DNA of 64,000 nucleotides from CAWJAP01 sp963834365 (GTDB lineage: Bacteria; Acidobacteriota; Vicinamibacteria; Vicinamibacterales; Vicinamibacteraceae): contig CAWIBS010000041.1 in NCBI GenBank assembly GCA_963834365.1, positions 62,001 through 126,000 on the forward strand, given 5' to 3'. The notes under the pieces were generated by a model. It had not been told where the DNA came from and made no database searches. It was given only the letters and a program-made list of their open reading frames with translations. Below are positions 27,588 through 36,548 of the stretch, one piece after another. A program made the translations under genes and the position numbers. Each line of letters begins with the position of its first letter. Position 1 is the first letter of the stretch.

Positions 27588-28887
27588 TCACCGTACCAAC
27601 AACACCGCCGCAGGAACGAGGCCGTTTCGTCCACGCTCCCGCTGCCGCGAGTCAACCCGGGAATGGCGACCAGGCGACCGAAGACATCCTTGTTGCCGGG
27701 GCCGCACATGCCCTCGATGAAGAAGCCCACGATGTTCGTGATGGTCACGCTGGTCTTGCCGTTCGGCGAGCCCGCGAAGAAGTCATCGAGATTGAAAGGG
27801 GCACTGGCACGATCCGGGGGCTCCGCGCGTAGTAATGCCCGTCGGCGCAGACGCCCGGCGCGCAGCTCCCCTGAATCGATTTCGTGGCGGCGTTCCAGGA
27901 TGCGCCGGGATCCTTCTGCGTGAGTGCCATGCCCCCCGGCCCGCCGCCTTCGACGCCCTGCCTGGTGGGACCAATCATGTTTCCCTGCTCGGAGCCCACG
28001 GTCAGCGTGTCGCCAATCTGGAAGACCGTACCGTTGCAGTTCTTGATGTTGTTCCGGTAATCGTTGGCTCCCGAACCGGTGGACCCGTCTTCGTTCGGCA
28101 GGTCGAGCGCGAGGAACCATCCTGACGAGAGACGGTTCTCGGAACTGCCGATCTTGAGCGTCAGCTGAAGCCCGTAGTCCGGCGTCGGGTTGCCATTCGC
28201 ATCGAACGGCGTGAATCCGGTTCCCGGATCGTTGGCCGTTGGCGCGATGTAGACATCCGGCGTCGTCACCGCGGATCAGGGACGTAGTCGCGGCCCTGTT
28301 TCCTGTACTTGTCGAAGTTCGACGCAGGCGTCCAGGGGCCGTTGTTCAGTGCGCCGTTCTCCCAGTTCTCGTCCCACTTGTCCGCCACTGCCCAGGGCTT
28401 CATGCATTCGACGGCGTTGGCCGTGAGCACCTGTGCGGTGGCCGTGGCGCGCACGTCCTGGCTGTTGATGTCGAGGATCTGCGCAAAGAACGTCGGGAGC
28501 GCGTTCGACCGTGCGCGCGCTGCGATAGACGTTGGCGCGGATGCAGGTATCGGGCAGCCCCGGCGCGCCTGGCGGACACGGGACGAGCTGCACGTCGGTC
28601 GCCGGCAGGATGGAGGGGGCCGCGCCCCACACCAGGTTGGTCGCCCCGATGGCGGCCGCCCCGGCCTGGGCCCGCGGAATGTCGCCGGGAGCGTCGTAGG
28701 CGAGCGACAGGGCCCCGGCGAGCGCCGCGGAGTCGGCGGCGTTCTGCGCCTGGCGCCGGCTCACCCACAACGCTCCGTAGTCGATGACCAGCGCGCTGAA
28801 CGCGATCAGCGCCAGCATGGCAATCGCGACATGCACGAGCACGGCGCCCCGCTCATCGCCCGCCCGCGATCGTCGATAGTTCATCAT
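27588..28887 (-). CDS. tadG: TadG-like pilus assembly protein (several frameshifts)
   Basis: About 430 residues in at least four segments. From ATG 28887 (MNYRRSRAGDERGAVLVHVA) comes the TadE/TadG N-terminal helix AIAMLALIAFSALVIDYGAL, then WVSRRQAQNAADSAALAGAL, the hallmark of the putative Flp pilus-assembly TadG group. After indels the chain continues as TANAVECMKPWAVADKWDEN, then DVYIAPTANDPGTGFTPFDA, a QLTLKIGSSENRLSSGWFLA strand region, VEGGGPGGMALTQKDPGASW, FFAGSPNGKTSVTITNIVGF and a short C-terminus FLR-VLLVR. TadG is periplasmic and anchored in the inner membrane, and may bridge to the outer-membrane secretin. It lies between rcpA and tadZ. Confidence 0.82.
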
Positions 28888-28915
28888 TCCAGTAGTCTCC
28901 ACGTTGGGCGTGACG

Positions 28916-30294
28916 CTACTTGCGGTCGGCCGACGGGGTCACGGCGTCGGACCCGGACTGGTCCTGCGTCGTGCCGGGCGCCGGCAGGAAGCGCCTCTGC
29001 TGCGTCGGCAGCGGCGGCACCTCGTCGGGTTCGAGCGGCTGGACGAGCCGCGGCGTCACGAGCACCATCAGCTCGGTGCGCTCGAGGCGCTCCGCCTTGC
29101 TCTTGAACAGGTAGCCGATGATCGGAATCTTGCTGAGGAACGGAATGTTGGCGCCGTCGTCCTGCGCCAGGTTGTTCAGCAGGCCGGCAATCGCGAACGA
29201 CTGCCCGTCGCGCAGCTCGACGTCGGTCTCGGCCCGCCGGGTGATGAGCGCCGGGACGCGGAAGCCCTCGAGCGTGATCCCGTTGTTGAAGTCGAGCGAG
29301 CTCACTTCCGGCTTGATCTTCAGCCGGATGACGTCGCCGGCGATCGTCGGCCGGAAGGTCAGCCTCACGCCGAATTCCTTGAACATGATCGTGACGGTGC
29401 CCGTGGCGCCCTGGACGACCGGCACCGGGAACTCGCCGCCCGCCAGAAAGCTCGCTTCCTGGCCGTTGTAGGCGATGAGGTTCGGCTCGGCGAGCGACTG
29501 GAACAGCCCCTTCTGCTCGAGCGCCTTCAGGGCCGCGCCGAGGCCTTCCTTCCGGTTGAAGAAGAAGAGGTTGAGGAAGTCGGTGAATTCCAGCCCACCC
29601 TCTTGCTCGTCGTTGAAGTCCGGCGCCGAAAACTGCTGCGTCGTCACGCGGCCCGTCGCGGTGGGACGTGTCGAAAACATCGTCAGCCCGAGCTCCTGGA
29701 TCGCGCGGCGGTTGACCTCGGCGACGCGGACCTGCAGCATCACCTGCTGGCTCCCCGAGCCGCCGGGCAACTGCAGCAGGTTGACGACGCCGGTCTTGCT
29801 CGACATGCCCTCGGCGATCTCGCCGGCGCGAAGCATCACGGCATTGCTCGAGGCCCTGCCGGTGAGGATGACGCTCTCCTCGTTCATCGCGACCTGGATG
29901 TCCTCGCCGGGGAAGAGCCGCTGAAAGGTCTGCTGCAGCGTCGTGACGCCCGGATCCACTACGACGTCGGTACTGACGGCGCTGGTCCTCGCCCCAGACG
30001 ATGAGGCTCACCGTGCCGGCGCTCTTGCCGTCGATCAGCACTTCGCGGGCCTTGACGACGACGGCGTCGGCGACGGCCGGGTTCGTCACGGCGATGCGTG
30101 TGATGTCGAACGGCGTCACGAGCACGGTCGAGCGCCCGGCGGTCAGCAGCACGCGCTCGAAGCCGCTGGTGTCCGTCGCCTGTGCGGCCGGTGCCTGGGG
30201 CGTCTCCTGTGCGGCCATCGGTGACACCATCAGGCACGCAAGGACGGCGCCGAACGCCAGGCGCGGAATCGAACTCGAAAGCACGAACTTTCAT
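28916..30294 (-). CDS. rcpA: RcpA/CpaC, Tad outer-membrane secretin (frameshifts)
   Basis: About 458 residues. ATG 30294 overlaps the cpaB stop (ATGA) and has GAGGAGA eight bases upstream; an indel then leads into the signal peptide LAFGAVLACLMVSPMAAQE. The alternative is GTG 30284 in the long frame. The N-terminal pilus secretin domain (RSTVLVTPFDITRIAVTNPA, VADAVVVKAREVLIDGKSAG) is followed, after an indel near 29980, by a BON-like part (LFPGEDIQVAMNEESVILTG) and the secretin core VMLQVRVAEVNRRAIQELGL, FLAGGEFPVPVVQG, IKPEVSSLDFNNG, VELRDGQSFAIAGLL and IPIIGYLFKSKAERLERTEL. It forms the pore for the Flp pilus. Confidence 0.92.
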
Positions 30295-31158
30295 CTCACT
30301 GTCTCCTCGGACCGCTTGGCCGCACGGATGGTCTCGACGGTGTAAATCTTCGACGCGGGCGCCGGCGCGGGTGCGGGCGGAGGCGTCGCCTTGGCGACGC
30401 GCCGGCCCTCGACGCGCGTGGGCACGACAGTCGGCGCGGGCGTCCCCAGCAGGTTCGCCATCTTCACGCCAGTTGTCGTCGTGGCTTCGACATCGAGCGG
30501 ATTGCGAAGCGCCAGCGCGATCTGCCCTTCGTTGGCCGCGAGCGTGATGCGCTCCGCGCCTTCCGGCGTGACGAGCAGCGTCACGACCGTGGTCGGCATG
30601 GGCTTGCCCTCCGCCTTCGCTTTCTCCTGATCGAATTTCGATCCCGCGGTGAGGACCTCGACGTTGCTCACGACCGTGCGCGAGATCGGCTCGTCCTGGG
30701 TGTCCTTCTTCACGGCGACCAGGACGTCCACGCGCGTGCCGGGAATGACGAATCCGGCGACGCCCACCACCTCGTTGGTGCGGACCGAGATCGCGCGCAT
30801 GCCCTGTGGAATCGTCGGCGGCAGGCCGCCGCCCGAGCCGAGCGGCGCGAGCTTCGCCTCGGTGAGCGGCTCGTTCTCGGCCACCTCGACGATGGCGCCG
30901 CGGTTGACGACGGCGTCAATTGTGTTGAACGAGCCCGGCACGCGGGCTTCTGGCCGGCCAGGGCACCAGCTTTCAGGTGGTCCTTCGTGACGACGGTGCC
31001 CACCGGAATGGACTTCGCGGCGACTACCGTTTCAGGCTCGCCACCTCGACCTCGCGAACCGGGATGGACGCCACGACGCGGTAGACGACGAAGCTGGCGG
31101 CGCCTGCCGCGGCGAGCGCGACGGACAGCACGAGTGCGAAACGCGAATTACGATTCAT
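30291..31158 (-). CDS. cpaB: CpaB/RcpC, Flp pilus assembly protein (two frameshifts)
   Basis: About 289 residues. ATG 31158 has GGAG seven bases upstream. It opens with an inner-membrane anchor (FALVLSVALAAAGAASFVVY), then after indels near 31020 and 30945 the SAF/AFP-III-like domain (AAKSIPVGTVVTKDHLKAGA, RGAIVEVAENEPLTEAKLAP) and the RcpC core MRAISVRTNEVVGVAGFVIP, VDVLVAVKKD, RTVVSNVEVLTAG, TLLVTPEGAERITLAANEG and LALRNPLDVE. It stabilises the secretin or binds peptidoglycan in related systems. The stop overlaps the rcpA ATG. Confidence 0.9.
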
Positions 31159-31180
31159 CTTTTTTCTCCAGGAACCTTGC

Positions 31181-31629
31181 TCACGACTCGATCCGCATCG
31201 TCGAGCGCGCAGACAATGTGATCGACGAAGAGAAGCTGCCGCCGAACAATCCCGAAATCGGGCCAAGAACCAGGTAGTTGTGCGTCAGCCTGACCGTGAC
31301 CTGCGCCGCAGGAAAGGCAGGCGTCGGCGCCGGGAGGATCGATCGAGACCGGCGCCAGGACGGCGGTCGGCGACGCGGTGTTGTCACCGGTCCCCTCGCG
31401 CACGTACTGCGTGACGCGGTTCTGGACGTCGGCCTGCGTGTAGCCGGGCAGCACCGCGATGCGTGCGCCTTCGCGGGCGGCGTTGCTGACCACGAGGAAG
31501 CGCTGGAACATCAGCGCGAAGTCCACGATGCCCGCGATCACCAGCAGCAGAATCGGGAGCACCAGCGCGAGCTCGATCAGCTCGGCACCGCGCTCGGAAC
31601 GACGACGACGAATGAGTTCTGTTCACCAT
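31181..31629 (-). CDS. tadE: TadE, minor pseudopilin (two frameshifts)
   Basis: About 149 residues. ATG 31629 overlaps the tadV stop. The chain reads MVNRTHSSS, then ERGAELIELALVLPILLLVI (TadE N-terminal motif), AGIVDFALMFQRFLVVSNAA, REGARIAVLPGYTQADVQNR, then SCAAQVTVRLTHNYLVLGPI and ARSTMRIES. Indels fall near 31597 and 31290. The AAREGAR box after the hydrophobic helix is characteristic of TadE pseudopilins processed by TadV. Confidence 0.88.
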
Positions 31630-32144
31630 AGCCAGAACGTCAGCGCCAGACCGGCCGCAATCGGCAGCGCGTAGGGCAGCTTCGGACCCGCGGAGGTCTC
31701 CAGCGTCAGTGAGTCGAGCGGCTTGATGCCAAACACTCGCCAGTGCGTGAACAGCAGCCAGAGGTTGCGAGCAGCCTGGCCGGCGTAGCGGTGCCTCGCG
31801 ATCAATCCGAGCGCGAGCACGCCTCCCGCGAGGGTCGTGTAGAACGCCACGCCAAGAACCAGCGACGTGCCGAGCCAGGCGCCGAGCGCGCCCATCAGTT
31901 TCACGTCTCCGGCGCCAAGACCCTTCAGAGCGAACAGCGGAAAGAACAGCGCCAGGCCGACGAGAAAGCCGCCGGCACTCGAGACGGTGCCATGTCCGCC
32001 GTGCGCCACGGTGGCCGCAACCAGACCGAGCGCCGCCGCCGGGAACGTCAGCCAGTTGGGGATGCGCCGCGTGCGCACGTCGAACCAGCAGGCGGTGCCC
32101 GCGATGGCAAATGCGCCGATCCACTGCATACCGAGGACACTCAC
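31623..32144 (-). CDS. tadV: TadV/CpaA, A24 prepilin peptidase
   Basis: 173 residues from GTG 32144, chosen because GGGAGG lies six bases upstream and the GTG overlaps the flp1 stop (GTGA). Aspartate protease of the type IV prepilin family: the first catalytic Asp in FDVRTRRIPN, the second in the GxGD motif LGAGDVKLMGALGAWLG. Six or so membrane helices. It cleaves the Flp and TadE/F leaders after glycine. It lacks the N-methylation domain of PilD, as usual for Tad systems. Confidence 0.92.
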   Translation of the reverse strand: MSVLGMQWIGAFAIAGTACWFDVRTRRIPNWLTFPAAALGLVAATVAHGGHGTVSSAGGFLVGLALFFPLFALKGLGAGDVKLMGALGAWLGTSLVLGVAFYTTLAGGVLALGLIARHRYAGQAARNLWLLFTHWRVFGIKPLDSLTLETSAGPKLPYALPIAAGLALTFWLW

Positions 32145-32344
32145 GAGCCGCCTCCCACCGGATTCGGCCGGTTCCCAGAGATCCCAGACCGCGGTGTTGA
32201 AACCGCGTGTACGCGTTGCCCAGCCCGGTCTGCATCGCGCTCCAGGCGGCGGCGCCGGCAAAGCCGATGAACGTCGTGACCAGCGCGTACTCGATCATGT
32301 CCTGTCCATCAGTCTTCGACGAGAGCCGTCGGAGCAGTGCTCAC
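32141..32344 (-). CDS. flp: Flp-family type IVb pilin 1 (frameshifts)
   Basis: About 66 residues. The prepilin site DG|QDMIEYALV has glycine -1 and Glu+5, followed by the hydrophobic helix TTFIGFAGAAAWSAMQTGL and GNAYTRF. After an indel the chain continues NTAVWDLWEPAES and ends GGGS at TGA 32141. The leader region also shows an indel, so GTG 32344 (VSTAPTALVED) is a tentative start; no strong ribosome site is seen. It is followed immediately by tadV with a four-base overlap. Confidence 0.8.
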
Positions 32345-32462
32345 TGGCGCAACAATGCTGGGCGCACAGCGACATCATCACTGAAGACGCATTTCCTTGT
32401 GCAGGCATCGCGTGAAAGCGAGGAATTGCCCGGGCGAACGCGTGACTGCGTCCGCCCGGGCC

Positions 32463-32648
32463 TCACACCGCAGTTAGCGAACTGCGGGCATCGCAGCTGT
32501 CCCATGGCCGTGTACCAGGTCGTGCAGCTGCAGCCGAGCGTCGTCGCGCCAGTGACCACCACGAGGCTGACGAAGGTCGCGACCAGGGCGTACTCGATAG
32601 GTCCTGGCCCTCTTCCTCACGAACGAAACGAGCGATAAGGTTCTTCAT
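32463..32648 (-). CDS. flp: Flp-family type IVb pilin 2, cysteine-containing (frameshift)
   Basis: About 62 residues. ATG 32648 follows GGAGGGAGAG. The leader MKNLIARFVREEEG precedes the cleavage glycine. One missing base restores QDLIEYALVATFVSLVVVTG (Glu+5), then ATTLGCSCTTWYTAMGQLRC and PQFANCG. Four cysteines after the helix are unusual for an Flp pilin and could form disulfides in the fibre. In the uncorrected frame the stop is at 32463; the corrected frame would need a second indel to end there. First gene of the Tad operon. Confidence 0.78.
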   Translation of the reverse strand: MKNLIARFVREEEGQDLSSTPWSRPSSASWWSLARRRSAAAARPGTRPWDSCDARSSLTAV

Positions 32649-32700
32649 GTGACTCTCCCTCCAGGGAGCGATGCGCGGAGACCATCTCCGCGTGTTGTTA

Positions 32701-32738
32701 TGGCACAGCCTCTAAATTGCGTGGCTCCGGCTGTGCCA
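32701..32738. promoter_or_regulatory. 10-bp inverted repeat upstream of flp2
   Basis: TGGCACAGCC at 32701-32710 is inverted perfectly at 32729-32738 (GGCTGTGCCA) with an 18-bp AT-richer spacer, 53 bases before the flp2 start. It could be an operator for the Tad operon or a terminator for the PilZ genes. Read on the minus strand, TGGCAC with GG and GC ten bases apart also resembles a sigma-54 promoter, but the -12 element is poor. Confidence 0.5.
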
Positions 32739-32793
32739 GAACCCGCCACGCGTTCGCCGCACGTGCAGCGAATCTCAATTCCTTCCGGCGCCG

Positions 32794-33123
32794 CTAGTTC
32801 GCCGAACCGTCCCTCGATGTCCGCAGCCGGAAGCCCGGCGGCGCGTCGTCCTCGATGTCTTCTGCCATCGACATCCACAGGAGCTGGACGCCCACCTGGC
32901 ACGACGGCCCCTGCAAGGCCTCACAGCGCACGACTCGCACGTCGCCGACGTATTCAGTCCCGTCGAGCACGATGTGCAACCGGCCGACGGTGCCGACCCG
33001 GAGCATTCGCGGCGCAATCAGCAGGCAACCCGATCGGCTGATGTTCACGAGCCGGACCGGAACGTCCTGCTGCAGCACCGCGATCACCGCGGTGCGGCTC
33101 AGTACTCTGGCGAGCGCGGGCAT
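32794..33123 (-). CDS. PilZ-domain protein 1
   Basis: 109 residues, intact. The PilZ beta-barrel pattern is visible: DVPVRLVNISRSGCLLIAPR (the D/NxSxxG c-di-GMP motif), GTVGRLHIVLDGTEYVGDVR and QVGVQLLWMS. The upstream RxxxR element is not clear. It ends 145 bp before flp2 on the same strand and follows the second PilZ gene by two bases. PilZ proteins bind c-di-GMP, which fits control of the pilus and of PNAG synthesis. Confidence 0.82.
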   Translation of the reverse strand: MPALARVLSRTAVIAVLQQDVPVRLVNISRSGCLLIAPRMLRVGTVGRLHIVLDGTEYVGDVRVVRCEALQGPSCQVGVQLLWMSMAEDIEDDAPPGFRLRTSRDGSAN

Positions 33124-33125
33124 GG

Positions 33126-33432
33126 TCAGTCCGAAGCTCCAGATTCCGTGTCCGCCGGCGCCTCGTCGATCCGCGCCACGCGGACCTGGTAATGCACATC
33201 ACCGTTCACGATGTAAGGCCGGCACTCGACGACACGGGCCCGAACCGAGACCATCTCGGCCGCGTCCGCGAGATGCAACGTGACGACCTCACCCACCGCC
33301 GCAGCGGCACGGGTGGCCATCACGAACTCACGACCGCCGACTCGACTCGATGTCCACATGCTCCAGGACCTCCAACGCACCCGACTGCGGCTCGGAAAGC
33401 GCAAATCGCTGGTGCTGGCGTCGTCCCGTCAT
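33126..33432 (-). CDS. PilZ-domain protein 2 (one frameshift)
   Basis: About 101 residues. ATG 33432 has GGGAG five bases upstream. The N-terminal segment TGRRQHQRFALSEPQ contains the PilZ RxxxR-type element; after an indel near 33340 the barrel continues REFVMATRAAAAVGEVVTLH, VSVRARVVECRPYIVNGDVH and YQVRVARID. It lacks a clear NxSxxG. Tandem with PilZ 1, suggesting a gene duplication. Confidence 0.65.
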
Positions 33433-33683
33433 GTGATCTCCCTGCGCAAATCCGCGTCGCTATCCCGATGCGAGCCGCCGCGCCGGGGACTTGTCTCCGC
33501 GACGCAACCGCGCGCCGCGACGTCCCTTACAAAGGCAAGCCAGGTGCCAACGGCGTGCGATGCCCGCTCGTGCAAATTCCCCGGAAAATCAGCTCGTTTT
33601 CGAAGGGGCCGAGCTCGACGCGGGGGATGCGATGTCTGTGTGTCTGGCGGGAGCCAGAAGATCCGCTGGACTGACCAAGACTG

Positions 33684-33821
33684 GCCACGGACAGCCACGG
33701 ACAGATTTGACAAGGTCGGAGCCACGGACAGATATGGACAAGGTTCGGATGCCACGGACAGAGCCACGGATAGATCTGAAAGTTCGGAGCCACGGACAAG
33801 GGCCACGGACAAGGGCCACGG
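33684..33821. repeat. Degenerate tandem array of GCCACGGACA
   Basis: Eight copies of GCCACGGA (most extended to GCCACGGACA) start at 33684, 33694, 33721, 33751, 33763, 33789, 33802 and 33815, separated by 2 to 20 bases that themselves recur (GATTTGACAAGGTCGGA, GATATGGACAAGGTTCGGAT, GATCTGACAAGTTCGGA). A related GGTCGGACGAGGTCAG motif continues to about 33930. No frame makes sense as protein, and the tract lies in a 750-bp gene-free gap. Function unknown. Confidence 0.85.
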
Positions 33822-34038
33822 ATAGATCTGACAAGTTCGGACGAGGTCAGATTGCCCGAGTCGTCACGCAGGAGGTCGGACGAGGTCAGGTTCGGACTGA
33901 AGTCAAGTCCGAACGAGCTCGAGCTCGGATCGGGCGTCAGAGACGAAGGATCACGAGTTCCGAGGATGAATATCGGAAGGGTCAGCTCGGCCAACGCGGG
34001 GGCGGGCAGGCCTGGACCCGGTCATTCAAGAAGCGAGA

Positions 34039-34110
34039 GTCGCTGCGGCCCGTTCGCGAGGAACCCTGTGGAGGCGGAACCGGGGTTCCGCGCGGAGGGG
34101 CCGCAGCGAC
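34039..34110. repeat. Structured inverted-repeat element
   Basis: A perfect 12-bp outer stem GTCGCTGCGGCC (34039-34050) with GGCCGCAGCGAC (34099-34110) encloses the hairpin GCGGAACC-gg-GGTTCCGC (34074-34091). This is the same plan as the cloverleaf repeats (outer stem plus inner hairpin) with unrelated sequence. It lies in the gap between the TonB-like gene and the PilZ genes. Confidence 0.75.
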
Positions 34111-34139
34111 TTACTGATGCCTGAATAATCCGGGTGGAA

Positions 34140-34165
34140 GCCTGCGCCACTCCACCAACACACAA
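34140..34165. repeat. Remnant end of a copy-A type repeat
   Basis: The 26 bases here match the reverse complement of the left end of copies A and B (GCCTGCGCCAC, then ACCAACAC, then AA), with small differences. Only this end is present, 19 bp past the TonB-like gene's stop. It appears to be a decayed or partial copy. Confidence 0.65.
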
Positions 34166-34184
34166 GTCGAACGTCAGCGCGTGG

Positions 34185-35329
34185 CTACAGCGTGACGCGA
34201 ATGCGCATGCGCGAACGGACCGGGAGTCCGTCCTTCGTCGCCGGCCGGAACCGCCAGGTCTTGGCCGCGGCGACGATCATGCGATCGTGATAGCGATTGT
34301 CCGGCGAGATCAGGCGCACGTGATCGACCGCGCCCGTCTGACTCACCACCAGCTCGAGGACGCCGAGCTGCTCTGAGTGGGCGGCCGACGAGGGCTGACT
34401 GGGCATGTGTGGACGCACGAGCACGGGCGGCTCGACGCCTTCGGCGCCGGCGTTGTAGACCGTGCTGTCACTCTGACCGGAGGTTCAGGCAGGTCGGGCT
34501 CGTCGGACCTCGTCGTGGGAGCTTCCGGGACGCCGCCAGGCTCGTTGACCCGAACGGTCAGATCCGCCGGCCGCGTGCTGCGCTGAGACGGTTTGCGCTT
34601 CGCGCGAGGCGCTGGAGCCTCGGGAAGAGTCTGGGCCGGAGGAGATGGCGTCTCTTCTCGTTCGACCCCGACGGCCTCCAGCCCGGTCTGCACGATCTCC
34701 TTCACCTGGGTCCGAACGCGTCCAGCGAGCGTGGAAGGCTTGGACACGGCGTTCGTGAGCAGCACGAACGCGCCAGCGGGGAGGAACACGGCCACGGCCG
34801 CCGCCGCGAGGAGCACGAGTCCGCGATGGGACCTCGTTTTGCTTTGTCCTGAGGTTGAACTGTGGCCTCGTCCTGCTGGTCTCGCGCACGCGCGGCCAGC
34901 TCTCGAGCTCCTCGTCCGCACGAGCGTGGGCCTCGACGTCGGTCGCCCGCCCGGCAATCGCCTGCAGGAGCTCGCGACGCCCGGGTCGTTCGAAGAACGC
35001 GAGCGCCTCGGCGAATTCCTCGAGCGTCGCCTGGGCCGGCGGCTCGGCGAGGTTACTGGCGACGAACTGTCGCAGCTCCGGGGGACACGACACCGACGAC
35101 AGCAGTCTCTCGAGCAGGCCCGCGAGACTCCTGGGAGGGCACTCCTTCGAGGCGTGGGTCCGCCATCCACGACGAGCGTCCCATCCGCCGTGATCGCGAT
35201 CGATTCCGGAGCGGGAACAAACGCCAACCCACTGGCCCGCATGGTGTCTGCGAGCTCGGCGATCAGCGCCACCGCCTCGTGCCACTCCAGCGAGGAGGAT
35301 GGCCGCTGCAGATCTGCAACCGGGGTCAT
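34185..35329 (-). CDS. TonB C-terminal-domain protein with kinase-like N-terminal segment (frameshifts)
   Basis: About 380 residues in at least three frames. ATG 35329 overlaps the sigma-54 regulator stop (ATGA). The N-terminal part (WHEAVALIAELADTMRASGL, PESIAITADGTLVVDGG, LAGLLERLLSSVSCPPELRQ, FVASNLAEPPAQATLEEFAE) resembles the pseudokinase-like segments that accompany acidobacterial Ser/Thr kinases. A membrane helix (LVLLAAAAVAVFLPAGAFVL) and a Pro-rich spacer follow. The end, LGVLELVVSQTGAVDHVRLI with MIVAAAKTWRFRPATKDGLP, is the TonB/energy-transducer C-terminal domain. It probably spans the periplasm. Coupling to a sigma-54 activator suggests a sensing role. Confidence 0.7.
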
Positions 35330-36548
35330 GCTGACCACCGATCCGTGCGACTCATTCCTGAGGCCACGCGAGCCGCGCCAGCCTGCGCACCGAAGCTGGG
35401 AAGCCCGACGATGGGACTGCTCGACGGGCCGGTATCGAACTCACCGCTCCGGAACTTCCGGAAGTCGACATTGCAGTCATGCGTGCTGAGGAAGTTCAGG
35501 AACCGCTTGTAGTCCTCCGGAGACATCCCGAACAGCGGCAGGAGCGCCCGATAGTTGCCGCGTGTCGTCGCGAGGCCGCGGCGCACGAGCTCGCGGATGT
35601 CGTGGCGCGTGATGTCGCGAGACAGGAACCTGGGGTGCACGTGCTCGAAGAAGGAGCAGCCATCCTTCACCAGGGCCTGATAGAGATCGTCGGCCACCTG
35701 GCGCCGCCGCTCGTGCTGCGGGATGAGCCTGATGTGCGGCGCCGCCAGCGAGGGCGGCAGATCCGCCGGCTCGATGACGTCCGCGGACGACAGCGCCAGG
35801 GTCTCCTCGATGACGTTCTGGAGCTCGCGCACGTTGCCCGGCCATCGATGCGCCATCAGCGCCTGCATCGCGGCTGGCGAGACGGTCGCCGTCTGGCCGA
35901 ACCGCGCCACGAAGGCCTGGACCAGCGCCGGAATGTCCTCGGGACGATCTCTCAGCGGCGGAACGGCGAGACTGATGACGCGCAGGCGATAGAGCAGGTC
36001 CTCGCGGAACTCGCCGGCCGCCACGCGCTCCTTGAGGTTCCGGTGGGTCGCGGCAATGACGCGCACATCGACCGTCGTCCGCGAATGGTCGGCGCCGACC
36101 GGCTGAATCTCGCCATTCTCGAGGAAGCGGAGCAGCAGCGCCTGCATGCGCAGGCTCATCTCCCCGACTTCGTCGAGGAACAGCGTGCCGCGATGCGCCA
36201 GCTGCAACTGGCCCGCCTTGTCGCGATACGCGCCGCTGAAGCTGCCGCGCACGTGACCGAACAACTCCGATTCGAGCAGCGTCTCGGTCAACCCGGCACA
36301 GTTGACGGCGACGAATGGCGCCTGCGCTCGTCGGGAGCTCGCGTGAATGTGGCGGGCGATCAGATCCTTGCCGACTCCCGTTTCACCGGTGATCAGCACC
36401 TTGGCGTCGGACGCGCCCGCCCTGGCGGCGAGCCGCACCACATCGGTCATGACCCGGCTCACGGTCACGATCTGACGGGACCTGAGCGAGGCTGATTCTC
36501 AGCACTCTGATAGTCGGAGGTGGGGAGCACACGTGCTACTGCGTTCAT
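35326..36548 (-). CDS. Sigma-54-dependent transcriptional activator (one frameshift near start)
   Basis: AAA+ activator of 380 residues from GTG 36468; ATG 36548 (MNAVARVLPTSDYQ) joined by one indel gives a more natural start. Walker A GETGVGKD, the L1 loop GSFSGA (a variant of GAFTGA that keeps the Phe), Walker B LFLDEVGEM, and the sensor II arginine in HRWPGNVREL are present, so it should remodel sigma-54 RNA polymerase. There is no receiver domain. The C-terminus lacks a standard Fis helix-turn-helix; instead RRGLATTRGNYRALLPLFGM and SPEDYKRFLNFLSTHDC occur, a form I associate with this acidobacterial type. The target may be the nearby Tad operon, but this is only a guess. Confidence 0.85.

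Noticed and set aside
33684..33821. Possible CRISPR array
   Set aside because: The repeated unit is only 8 to 10 bases with spacers of 2 to 20 bases that are themselves similar to each other. CRISPR repeats are longer and spacers unique and even in length. No cas gene is in the window.
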